From: Streptomyces adelaidensis
Lineage (GTDB): Bacteria; Actinomycetota; Actinomycetes; Streptomycetales; Streptomycetaceae
Direction: 5' to 3'
Assembly: GCF_016598475.1 (NCBI RefSeq)
Contig: NZ_JAEMUX010000007.1
Location: forward strand, 1-64,000
DNA: 64,000 nt
Positions 25,124 through 33,275 of this stretch are shown here, in pieces. Below the pieces are notes generated by a model, which did no database searches, was not told the DNA's origin, and saw only the letters and a program-made list of their open reading frames with translations. The position numbers and the translations under genes are program-made. Position 1 is the first letter of the stretch, and every line of letters starts with the position of its first letter.

Positions 25124-28100
25124 TCATTGGAGCCGCCGTCGCAGCGGCGGCAGGAACGGCAGCTGCGGCCTGACCTCGTCATCGGCGGCCAGCGCCGAAC
25201 CGAGCGCCAGCAGACACCCCGCCGTTCCGGTACCGAGGTCCATGGAGAGCCGCATCAAGTGGTTCCCCGGGAAAGCCAGTTGCCCCTGATACGGCATCGC
25301 ATGCCAGCCGAGCGCGGCGATCTGCGCCACCGTCCACTCCCAGGGAGCGCCCGTCCGCCCGAGATGAAGAACCATCCCGGCCCGCCCCTCGAACAGCCCC
25401 GGCTGCGCGTAGAAGCGATAGCCCGCAGCAGCACGGATGCCGACGCGCGCCCGCATGAACTCGCCGACCCGGCCGCCGCCTGCACCGGTTGCGCCGCCTG
25501 CACCGGTTGCGCCGCCCGTGCCGGTTGCGCCGCCCGTGCCGGTCGTGCCGCCCGTGCCGGTCGTGCCGCCCGTGCCGGTCGTGCCGCCCGTGCCGGTCGT
25601 GCCGGCCGTGCCGCTCGCGCCAGTGCTGCCGATCATGCCAGCCGGGCCGACTGTGCCGGTCGCGCCCGTACGGCCGATCGTGCCGGTTGCGCCGCGCGTG
25701 CCGCCCGTGTCGCCCAGGCCAGCGGTGCCGCCCGCGCCGACGGCGCCAGCGGTGCCGGTCGCGTCAGCCGTGCCGCCCGTGTCGCCCAGGCCGACGGTGT
25801 CAGCCGTGCCGCCCGCGCCCGTACGGCCGGCCGGGCCGACCGTGCCGGCCGGGCCGACCGTGCCGGCCGGGCCGACCGTGCCGGCCGGGCCGACCGTGCC
25901 GGCCGGGCCGACTGTGCCAGCCGCGCCGCCCGCGCCGACGGCGCCAGCAGTGCCGGTCGTGCCAGCCGGGCCAACCGTGTCGACCAACCCGGGGGCGCCA
26001 CCCGTGTCGCCCAATGCGGCGGCGCCACCCGTGTCGCCCAATCCGGCGGGGCCAGCCGTGTCGCCCAACGCGGCGGCGCCACCCGTGTCGCCCAACGCGG
26101 CGGGGCCAGCCACCTCTGCCGCCAGATAGTCGTCGAGCACCATCCCCACGCCCACGCTCCCGTCGCCGAGGTACGGCATCGTTCGCCATCCCTCGTCGAC
26201 GGCCAGCCCGCCGTTCTTCTGCTCGACCAGGCACTCCAGGTCCTGGCGCAACGCCTCGCCCGCCGCGTCGAGCAGCATGCGGTCGCCCGTCGCCTCGTAC
26301 CGGCGCAGCAGGAACAGGGCGGGACCGCTCGCGCCGCGCAGCAGGCCGGCGCGTCGGCGGGGCGGGGCCGGGCGGGGCTCGGCGAGGCGGTGTACGAGGA
26401 GGTGCGCGGCCTCGGCCGCGCGTTCGCGCAGTTCGGACTCGCCGGTGGTGAGTGCCAGCCGGTCGAGGACCAGACCGAGGCCGGCGAGACCCCCGCTCAG
26501 GTCGGACGACAGCTTCTGCCACTTCTCGGCGAGGATCAGCTCGACCAGGTCCAGGGCCCGCTGCCGGTGTCCGAGCCGGTCCAGGACGTAGGCGACGCCC
26601 GCGAGGCCGTCGTACAGGCCGAGCGGGGTGCCGACCGGCACCGGGTCGGTGTGGTCGAGCAGCCAGCGCTCGCCCTCCTCGTAGCGCTCCGCCCCGGTCT
26701 CGGCGAGCGCGTACAGCACGCCCGCGGCGCCGTGCGCGAGGCCGAGGCCACCGCCGTCGGAGAACTGGGCGACATCGCCGGGGAAGAGCCGGTCGTCGCG
26801 CTCCGGTGTGGCCGAGGCCAGGATCGCCTTGACCATCGAGTCACGGCTGTACGGCCAGTCACCGGGCTCGGCGAGAGAGCCGAACGGCGAGGCGGACGGG
26901 CCACTCGGCGCCGGTGCCGCCGTGGCGGTGGCCCGGTGCAGCCCGGACGCGGCGGTCTCGTGGTTCCCGGACGCGGCGGTCCGGGAAAGCCCCGACGCGC
27001 CGGCCCCCGCCCCCTCCGCACGGGCCGGCGCGTGACCCCCGCCGCTCGTCCCGACGACGCCCCCGGCGCTCCTCGCGCTCCCCGCGCCCCCACGGAGGAT
27101 CTCCGCGACCGCCTCGTCCAGGAACCCCCGCGGCACCGCCGGGAACTGCCCCGCGATCACCTCCGCCAGATGCGCGGCCTTCCCCCGGTCCACCACGAAC
27201 AGCGAGGTGACCGGGAGGAACAGCGCGAGGCGCAGACAGGCGAGGGCGTAGCGGTCGACGTCCGGGCCCGTGCGGTCCGGGGGCGCCAGGAAACCGGGGT
27301 GGGCGACGATCTGGCGGCCGTTCTCCTCGGCCGGTGCCGCCGCCTCGAAGTCCAGCAGGGACACCGAGCGCTCGTCGGGCGCGACCATGACGTTGAAGAC
27401 ATGCAGGTCGTTGAAGACGATCCCGCGCGAGTGCACCGCCTCGACCGCCTCCTCGACGGCCCGGTGGATACGTAACGCCCAGTCCGTGTACGCGGCGACC
27501 GCGCCCGGCTCAGGGTCCGGCGCCAGCAGCGGGTGGCGTTCGGCGACGTACGAGTTGAGCGGGCGGCCCTCGACGAAGTCCATGACGAGGAAGCGGTGGT
27601 CGCCGAGCGTGAACCGGTCGCGCACCTCGGGGACGACCCCGAGCCCCGCCAGCCGCTCCAGCGCGTCCCCCTCCCGCTCCAGCCGGGTCACCGCGTCGGC
27701 CCCGTCGGCGGCCAGCCCGGCGTGCGGGCGCCCCTCCTTGAGGACCACCCGGCGGCCGTCCCGGGTGTCGGTACCGACGTACACCCCGCCGCCGTTGGAG
27801 AAGTGCAGCGCCTTCTCGATGCGGTACGGCAGATCGCCGACCGTGGTCGTGTTGCGGGCCGCGAGCTGCGGTTCGAGGAACGCGGGCAGCGTCACCCACC
27901 CGGGCACATGGAAGGTCGGCTTCCGCTGGTCCGGCACCAGCGTCCCCCCGCCGTCGCGGACGGCCGGGACGAGCGTGCCCCGCTCGTCGACGACGAAGGA
28001 GCGCGTGAAGGCGCCGTAGCGGACGTACAGCGGTCCGGCGTTCCAGCGCAGATCGGTGAGGATGTACGGCCCGTCGAACCCGTCGAGGAGTTCGCCCAGC

Positions 28101-28534
28101 TCGCGCAGGACGAGGTGCAGCCGCTCCTCGTCGGCAGGGTAGAGCGTCACGAACTTGCCGCTGGTGTCGCGGCCCGCGTACTTGGCGTTGCGCAGGTGCA
28201 GCAGATGCGGGCCCGGCACGAACTTGAAAGGGATCAGCCGGGGCACGCAGTAGTCCCACACGATCGCCGCGATCCGGTCCGCGTTCGCCCGGGTGGCGCA
28301 GGCGTGCACCTTCCATCCCTGGGTGGGCCCCGGACGCGGCCGCCCGCCGTCGTCGACCGGGGTCAGCGTCAGCCAGTCCCCGATCCGGGCCGCCCGCCAG
28401 CCCTCGGGCACCGCCCGCCGGGCCGTCTCGTAGCCGGGCGCCGCCGTGGCGTCGCCCGCGCCGGACGACAGCCGGTCCGGCGTCTCGTAGAAGTGTCTGT
28501 CGGCGAGCGCGTACGCCTCGTACCGCTTGTCCAT
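25124..28534 (-). CDS. Class III lanthionine synthetase (LanKC, RamC/AmfT-like) with collagen-like insert
   Basis: Phosphorylates and dehydrates Ser/Thr of the precursor, then cyclises. Lyase domain about 1-210, Ser/Thr kinase-like domain about 225-510 (GGVYVGTDTRDGRRVVLKEG; catalytic loop GIVFNDLHVFNVMV; SLLDFEAA), then a LanC-like domain from about 600 (GLGLAHGAAGVLYAL, GLYDGLAGVAYVLDRLG). The 1136-aa length exceeds the usual 870-930 because residues about 808-1020 are a Gly/Thr/Ala/Pro-rich repeat with long Gly-x-y runs (GTVGPA units). After it the cyclase resumes (VGEFMRARVGIRAAAGYRFYAQPGLFEGRAGMVL). ATG at 28534 follows GGGGGAAC. First gene of the operon, then precursor and ABC genes. 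Confidence 0.92.
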   Translation of the reverse strand: MDKRYEAYALADRHFYETPDRLSSGAGDATAAPGYETARRAVPEGWRAARIGDWLTLTPVDDGGRPRPGPTQGWKVHACATRANADRIAAIVWDYCVPRLIPFKFVPGPHLLHLRNAKYAGRDTSGKFVTLYPADEERLHLVLRELGELLDGFDGPYILTDLRWNAGPLYVRYGAFTRSFVVDERGTLVPAVRDGGGTLVPDQRKPTFHVPGWVTLPAFLEPQLAARNTTTVGDLPYRIEKALHFSNGGGVYVGTDTRDGRRVVLKEGRPHAGLAADGADAVTRLEREGDALERLAGLGVVPEVRDRFTLGDHRFLVMDFVEGRPLNSYVAERHPLLAPDPEPGAVAAYTDWALRIHRAVEEAVEAVHSRGIVFNDLHVFNVMVAPDERSVSLLDFEAAAPAEENGRQIVAHPGFLAPPDRTGPDVDRYALACLRLALFLPVTSLFVVDRGKAAHLAEVIAGQFPAVPRGFLDEAVAEILRGGAGSARSAGGVVGTSGGGHAPARAEGAGAGASGLSRTAASGNHETAASGLHRATATAAPAPSGPSASPFGSLAEPGDWPYSRDSMVKAILASATPERDDRLFPGDVAQFSDGGGLGLAHGAAGVLYALAETGAERYEEGERWLLDHTDPVPVGTPLGLYDGLAGVAYVLDRLGHRQRALDLVELILAEKWQKLSSDLSGGLAGLGLVLDRLALTTGESELRERAAEAAHLLVHRLAEPRPAPPRRRAGLLRGASGPALFLLRRYEATGDRMLLDAAGEALRQDLECLVEQKNGGLAVDEGWRTMPYLGDGSVGVGMVLDDYLAAEVAGPAALGDTGGAAALGDTAGPAGLGDTGGAAALGDTGGAPGLVDTVGPAGTTGTAGAVGAGGAAGTVGPAGTVGPAGTVGPAGTVGPAGTVGPAGRTGAGGTADTVGLGDTGGTADATGTAGAVGAGGTAGLGDTGGTRGATGTIGRTGATGTVGPAGMIGSTGASGTAGTTGTGGTTGTGGTTGTGGTTGTGGATGTGGATGAGGATGAGGGRVGEFMRARVGIRAAAGYRFYAQPGLFEGRAGMVLHLGRTGAPWEWTVAQIAALGWHAMPYQGQLAFPGNHLMRLSMDLGTGTAGCLLALGSALAADDEVRPQLPFLPPLRRRLQ
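25473..26112 (-). repeat. In-frame minisatellite coding for collagen-like repeats inside LanKC
   Basis: About 640 bp of degenerate tandem repeats. One part has an 18-bp unit coding Gly-Thr-Val-Gly-Pro-Ala (at least five near-identical copies around 25840-25920), another an 18-bp unit coding Thr-Gly-Thr-Gly-Gly-Thr (25490-25620), another a 27-bp unit coding GGAAALGDT-like blocks (25980-26110). All periods are multiples of 9, so the frame and glycine spacing are kept. Such arrays change length easily by slippage. Confidence 0.9.
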
Positions 28535-28616
28535 GCCAGTTCCCCCGGGTCGGTGTCGCCGTCTCCCCCTGGGCCGAATGACGTCGAGCCTTCCAGCCGG
28601 CCCGGGGCGCCGGACA

Positions 28617-28653
28617 GTCACAGCTGTCACCAGAAACCCGTCACGCGTGTCAC
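28617..28653 (-). promoter_or_regulatory. GTCAC direct-repeat array upstream of the lanthipeptide operon
   Basis: Four GTCAC pentamers start at 28617, 28626, 28640 and 28649, giving two GTCAC-N4-GTCAC pairs offset by 23 bp, about 85-120 bp upstream of the LanKC start. NarL-type regulators bind short repeated half-sites, so this is the best candidate AmfR/RamR operator in the 273-bp divergent gap (28535-28807). The array is seen; the assignment is inference. Confidence 0.5.
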
Positions 28654-28807
28654 GCGATCACCGTGCGGAACGCACGCGTAAAGACCTGTTCGGGGCCTTT
28701 CGGTCGCGGACGCCCGGAGTACCCGCGGTGCCCGGAGTGCGGACCCCGGCTCCACGGAGCGGTCGCGGGGGCTGCGCGACCGTGCCGGAAGCGCTGTAAT
28801 TGCGGAT

Positions 28808-31246
28808 GTGGTCAGTGAGGGCGCAGCGGAACGCGGCACGAGGACGCTGCGTGCCGAGCTTGCCCTCAAGGCGCTCACCGGCGAGCTCGATCCGCAGGAG
28901 CGACTGCACGCCATCCTCGAACAGGTGCTCGTCTTCGCGGACGCGACCGTCGCCGCCGTGTTCGTCCCGAACGGCGACGGGGACCTGCTGTCCCTGGTCT
29001 CCGCGGCCGGCGTACCGAGGAGCCTGTACGGGCTGCGCGACAGCTACCCGGCCGCCGGGACCGCCCCGTTCGCCGAGGCGTGCCGCGCCGGACAGCCGCG
29101 CTGGCTCGGCTCCGCGGAGCTCCACCGGGACGCCGACGCCCGCCGCGCGCACCCCAGGGACTTCTCACTGGCCGTGCTGCCGCTGCGCGAGCGCGGCTGC
29201 CTGGTCGCCGTCACCGACGCCACGGACGGCTTCGGCGCCGAGGAACGGCACTGCCTCGACCTGCTCGCCGAGGCGGTCACCGCTGCCGCCCCCGCCCCGC
29301 CCGCCGGGCCCGGCGCCTCGTTCGACCTGGCCATGGACACCGGGCGGGTCGAGGTCACCGGCGAGCTGCTCGAGCTGTTCGGGATGGGCCCGGACGACTT
29401 CGACGGCCGCGTCGAGACCCTGCTCGCGCTCACCGTGCCCGAGGATCTGCCCGCGCTGATGTCCGTCGTGGAGGCGGACCACATGTCCATCGGCGATCGA
29501 GAGCTGGAGTTCCGCATCCTGCATCCCTCCGGCGGGCAGAAGTGGCTGCGGCTGCGCGGCCGGATGCTGCCCGGCAGCTCCGGGGACCCGGACCGCCCCA
29601 CCCGCCTGGTGGGCACCGTCGCCGACGCCTCCATCCTGCGCGGCGGCCGGGGCGACGTGGCCCGTATCCAGCGCCTCGCCGCCGCGCTGGCCACCGCCGG
29701 CACCGTCCGCGACGTCAGCCAGGCCGTCGTCACCGCCCTGCGCAAACCGCTGCACGCCGACCGGATCGCCCTCGCCGAGCTGGAGGCCGACCGTCTCGTC
29801 GTCACCGTCCTCGACCCGCCGCAGCCGGAGCACTGGCCCGAGGTGTGGCGCTCCGAATGGCGCTCCGAGTGGCCGGACGCGCCGGTGCGCACCATGCCGA
29901 CCCTCGCCGCCGCCCTGCGCGAGGGACGCATCGCGATCTGGCCCGCCGACACCGCCCTGGAACCCGCCCTCGCCGAGGTCGGCCCCGGCGGCCTCGCCGT
30001 CCTCCCGCTGCCCGCCGGCGGACGCATGGCCGGAGCCTGCTTGATCGGCTGGGACAGCCCCCACGACTTCGCCCCCGAGGAGCGCGCGCTGCTCACCGCC
30101 GCCTCCGGCCTCGCCGGGCAGGCCCTGATGCGCGCCCACGCCTTCGACGCCGAGCACGAACTCATCGGCACGCTCCAGCGCACCCTCCTCCCACGCCGCC
30201 TGCCCCAGCTCCCCGGCGCGGCCGCCGTCGCCCGCTACCTGCCCACCACCGCCGGTCTGGAGGTCGGCGGCGACTGGTACGACGTCATCCCGCTGCCCGA
30301 CAACCACGTCGCCCTCGTCATCGGCGACGTCCAGGGCCACAACGCGGGCGCCGCCACCCTCATGGGCCAGATGCGCACCGCCCTGCGCGCGTACGCCGTC
30401 GAAGGGCACCCCCCGGACGTCGTCGTCTCGCACGCCAACCGGCTGCTCGTGGACATGGAGACCGACCTCTTCGCCACCTGCTGCTATGTCGACATCGACA
30501 TGGAGGAGGGCTCCGCCTGGTACGTACGCGCCGGCCATCTGCCGCCGGTGCTGCGTCACCCGGACGGCGGCACCGAGATCACCGAGTCGGAGGGCGGACC
30601 GCCGCTCGGCGTCGTCCTGCGGGCCGACTTCCCCATGAGCCCGCTGCGCCTGGCCCCCGGCACCCTGCTCGCCCTCACCACGGACGGCCTCGTGGAATCC
30701 GCCGACCTGGACGTCGAGGACGGACTCGACCAGATGGCCGACAAACTCTCCGGGGCCGACCCCGCCCACCTCGGCGCGGTCGCCGACACCCTGCTCAGCG
30801 GCGCCAACCGCGACGACGACGTCGCCCTGCTCCTCATGCGCTACGACGGCATGGCCCTGCGCCCGCAGCGCGAGAACTGGAGCGTGTGGCGCGTCCCCCA
30901 GGCGGTCGGCCAGGCCCGCCGCTACACCCGGCGCGTCCTGCGCGCCTGGGGCGTGGAGTCCGAGGCCGACACCGTGCTCCTCGTCGTCTCCGAACTCGTC
31001 ACCAACGCCCTCGTCCACACCGACGGCCGGGTCCGCCTCGACCTCACCCTCCTCAGCGACCGCCTGCGCGTCGCGGTCGCCGACGCCTCACCCCGTACGC
31101 CGGTCAAGCCCACCAGCATCGGCTGGGAGGCCACCGGCGGCCGTGGCATCCTCCTCGTCGAGGCCATGTCGTCGGCCTGGGGCACCGTCCCGGTCAGCGG
31201 CGGCAAGCAGGTGTGGGCGCAGGTCCCCCTTCGGGTGACACCCTGA
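28808..31246 (+). CDS. GAF-PAS-GAF-SpoIIE phosphatase with C-terminal HATPase (RsbW-like) domain
   Basis: An 812-aa multidomain signalling protein: GAF about 25-155, PAS about 165-275, GAF about 285-440, SpoIIE/PP2C about 460-675 (GGDWYDVI, GDVQGHNAG, DDDVALLLM) and an anti-sigma-type histidine-kinase-like ATPase at 685-810 (N box SELVTNALVHT, G box GGRGILLVEAM). The fusion of phosphatase and RsbW-like kinase in one chain is a known streptomycete design for controlling STAS antagonists. Starts at GTG with a weak ribosome site. Divergent from the LanKC gene; 4 bp before the next gene. Confidence 0.9.
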   Translation: MVSEGAAERGTRTLRAELALKALTGELDPQERLHAILEQVLVFADATVAAVFVPNGDGDLLSLVSAAGVPRSLYGLRDSYPAAGTAPFAEACRAGQPRWLGSAELHRDADARRAHPRDFSLAVLPLRERGCLVAVTDATDGFGAEERHCLDLLAEAVTAAAPAPPAGPGASFDLAMDTGRVEVTGELLELFGMGPDDFDGRVETLLALTVPEDLPALMSVVEADHMSIGDRELEFRILHPSGGQKWLRLRGRMLPGSSGDPDRPTRLVGTVADASILRGGRGDVARIQRLAAALATAGTVRDVSQAVVTALRKPLHADRIALAELEADRLVVTVLDPPQPEHWPEVWRSEWRSEWPDAPVRTMPTLAAALREGRIAIWPADTALEPALAEVGPGGLAVLPLPAGGRMAGACLIGWDSPHDFAPEERALLTAASGLAGQALMRAHAFDAEHELIGTLQRTLLPRRLPQLPGAAAVARYLPTTAGLEVGGDWYDVIPLPDNHVALVIGDVQGHNAGAATLMGQMRTALRAYAVEGHPPDVVVSHANRLLVDMETDLFATCCYVDIDMEEGSAWYVRAGHLPPVLRHPDGGTEITESEGGPPLGVVLRADFPMSPLRLAPGTLLALTTDGLVESADLDVEDGLDQMADKLSGADPAHLGAVADTLLSGANRDDDVALLLMRYDGMALRPQRENWSVWRVPQAVGQARRYTRRVLRAWGVESEADTVLLVVSELVTNALVHTDGRVRLDLTLLSDRLRVAVADASPRTPVKPTSIGWEATGGRGILLVEAMSSAWGTVPVSGGKQVWAQVPLRVTP

Positions 31247-31250
31247 CGGT

Positions 31251-31754
31251 GTGCGCCTGCTTCTCATGTCCGACACCCATCTGCCCAAGCGCGCGAAAGA
31301 GCTGCCCGGGCGACTCCTCGACGAACTCCCGCACGCCGACGTGGTCGTCCACGCCGGCGACTGGGTCGACGAGGCCACCCTCGACCTCCTCGAAAGCCGC
31401 TCCCACCGCCTGATCGGCGTGTACGGCAACAACGACGGCCCCGCCCTGCGCGCCCGCCTCCCCGAAGTGGCCCGCGCCGAACTGGCCGGCCTGCGCCTCG
31501 CCGTCGTCCACGAGACGGGCCCCGCCCAGGGCCGCGAACGCCGCTGCGCCGACCGCTTCCCCGACTGCGACGTTCTCGTCTTCGGCCACAGCCACATCCC
31601 CTGGGACACCACCACGACCACCGGCCTCCGCCTCCTCAACCCCGGCTCCCCGACGGACCGCCGCCGCCGGCCCCACTGCACCTACCTCACGGCGACCGTG
31701 ACGAACGGCGCCCTGACGGACGTACACCTGCACCGCCTGCCACCCCGGACCTGA
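31251..31754 (+). CDS. YfcE/MJ0936-type metallophosphoesterase
   Basis: A 167-aa calcineurin-like phosphoesterase with all metal motifs: MSDTHLP (D-x-H), HAGDWVD (GD), YGNNDG (GNxD), VVHETG (H) and FGHSHIP (GH-x-H). Family members are small Mn/Ni-dependent phosphodiesterases of uncertain natural substrate. GTG start 4 bp after the phosphatase stop, so it is probably co-transcribed with it. Confidence 0.88.
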   Translation: MRLLLMSDTHLPKRAKELPGRLLDELPHADVVVHAGDWVDEATLDLLESRSHRLIGVYGNNDGPALRARLPEVARAELAGLRLAVVHETGPAQGRERRCADRFPDCDVLVFGHSHIPWDTTTTTGLRLLNPGSPTDRRRRPHCTYLTATVTNGALTDVHLHRLPPRT

Positions 31755-31758
31755 CCAC

Positions 31759-32883
31759 TTAGGCCATGTGTGGCGGATGGATCACCCCGGTCGTCGCCGT
31801 CAGCGGCACGCCGCTGCCGCCCCACCGGAGCGCCACGATCTCCGCCGCGACGGACACGGCCACCTCCTCGGGCGTACGGGCGCCGAGGTCGAGGCCGACC
31901 GGGGAGCGCAGCCGGGACAGCTCGGCCGCGCCGAGCCCCGCCTCCCGCAGCCGTTCCGTACGGTCGTCGTGCGTACGGCGGCTGCCCATCGCCCCGATGT
32001 AGGCGGCCGGCCGGCGCAGGGCCTCCTCGAGGAGCGGCACGTCGAACTTGGGGTCGTGGGTGAGGACGCAGATCACCGTGCGGTCGTCGGTGGGGGTGCC
32101 GCGCAGATAGCGGTGCGGCCAGTCGACGACCACCTCGACGGCGGCGGGGAACCGTTTCGAGGTGGCGAACACCGGGCGGGCGTCGCACACCGTGACGCGG
32201 TAGCCGAGGAAGTCGCCGATCCGGGCGACCGCCGCCGCGTAGTCGATCGCGCCGAACACCAGCATCCGGGGCGGCGGCGCGAAGGAGTGCAGGAAGACGG
32301 TGACGGAGTCCTCGCGCCGCTCGCCGCCGGGCCCGTAGTGCCGCTGCCCGGTGGCGCCCTGGGCGAGTTCGCCGCGCGCGTCGGCGGTGACGGCCGCGTC
32401 GAGGCCCGCCGAGCCGAGCGTGCCATGTGCGCCGTGGGCGCCGGTCGGCTCGTCCGGCCACACGGCGAGGGTGGCGCCGAGTGGCGCCGGCCCGTCGATC
32501 ACGGTCGCCACGGTCACCGGGTCCCCGGCGCCCACGGACTCCACGACCGGTCCGAACGACGGGTCCTCGGCGGCCGTCATCCGCCGCACGAGGAGAGTGA
32601 TCTCCCCGCCGCACGTCAGCCCCACGGCGAACGCGTCCTCGTCGCTGTACCCGAACGTCTCCAGGCGCGCCTCGCCGGACGCCACCACCTCCTGGGCCAG
32701 CTCGAACACCGCGCCCTCCACACAGCCGCCGGACACACTGCCCACGACCTCGTCACCGGGCCCGACCGCCATCGCGGCCCCCGGCCCGCGCGGCGCGCTC
32801 CGGCTGACCGCTACGACGGTGGCGAGGCCGAAGGGGGAGCCCGCCGCGTACCACTCGCCGAGCGCCGGGAGGATCTCACGCAT
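31759..32883 (-). CDS. XdhC/CoxI-family protein
   Basis: A 374-aa protein with the XdhC N-terminal domain (LATVVAVSRSAPRGPGAAM, GSVSGGCVEGAVFE, FGLTCGGEI-like segment VGLTCGGEITLLV) and the C-terminal Rossmann-like XdhC_C domain (RMLVFGAIDYAAAVARIGDFLGY region, ICVLTHDPKFDVPLLEEAL, YIGAMGSRRTHDDR). XdhC proteins insert sulfurated molybdenum cofactor into xanthine dehydrogenase-type enzymes. No molybdoenzyme genes are adjacent, so its client must lie elsewhere. Convergent with the metallophosphoesterase gene, 4 bp apart. Confidence 0.88.
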   Translation of the reverse strand: MREILPALGEWYAAGSPFGLATVVAVSRSAPRGPGAAMAVGPGDEVVGSVSGGCVEGAVFELAQEVVASGEARLETFGYSDEDAFAVGLTCGGEITLLVRRMTAAEDPSFGPVVESVGAGDPVTVATVIDGPAPLGATLAVWPDEPTGAHGAHGTLGSAGLDAAVTADARGELAQGATGQRHYGPGGERREDSVTVFLHSFAPPPRMLVFGAIDYAAAVARIGDFLGYRVTVCDARPVFATSKRFPAAVEVVVDWPHRYLRGTPTDDRTVICVLTHDPKFDVPLLEEALRRPAAYIGAMGSRRTHDDRTERLREAGLGAAELSRLRSPVGLDLGARTPEEVAVSVAAEIVALRWGGSGVPLTATTGVIHPPHMA

Positions 32884-33275
32884 GGCGGGCCACCCGAACA
32901 GGGGATCCAGCTGCGAGCTTCAAGGGTCCACTCCTCTCACCACCACCGCCGGACGCTCCGGCGCGGCCGGCTGTGCCGGGCGCGTGACCGGGGCGGGCCT
33001 TGAGGCGATCGGCCCGGATCACCCCGGTGCGCGAGCCGGTGCCAGCCTCGCATCCGCCCCGCGAACGCCGCCGGACCGCCACGCTCCGACCCGCCCGACA
33101 GGACCACGACGACCGCGCCCCGTGGGGCGCCCGCCCGGAGGGCCGTGCGAGGACCCGCCGGGTCGTCCCAGGCAAAGAATCAGCCGTGACAGGTGAACTC
33201 TTCTGAGAAATCGGGTACTTACTCGTGCGTCAGTTGCTATTGACTGCTCGCCTGCCCATTGGGACGGTAGGGGAC
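32884..33275. other. Intergenic region between divergent genes
   Basis: A 392-bp gap. The first 280 bp are GC-rich and show no coding or repeat signal. The 60 bp before the glycosidase gene are less GC-rich and contain TTGACT (33239-33244) and GGGTAC (33213-33218), possible promoter elements, not assignable with confidence. Confidence 0.3.

Noticed and set aside
25473..26112. Repeat array considered as a CRISPR
   Set aside because: No constant repeat with unique spacers; periods of 18 and 27 bp keep a coding frame and translate to Gly-x-y repeats within LanKC.
33225..33275. Upstream GTG (33225) as start of the GH5 enzyme
   Set aside because: It would place 23 extra residues before the signal peptide, and there is no ribosome site; ATG 33276 or 33294 fits better.
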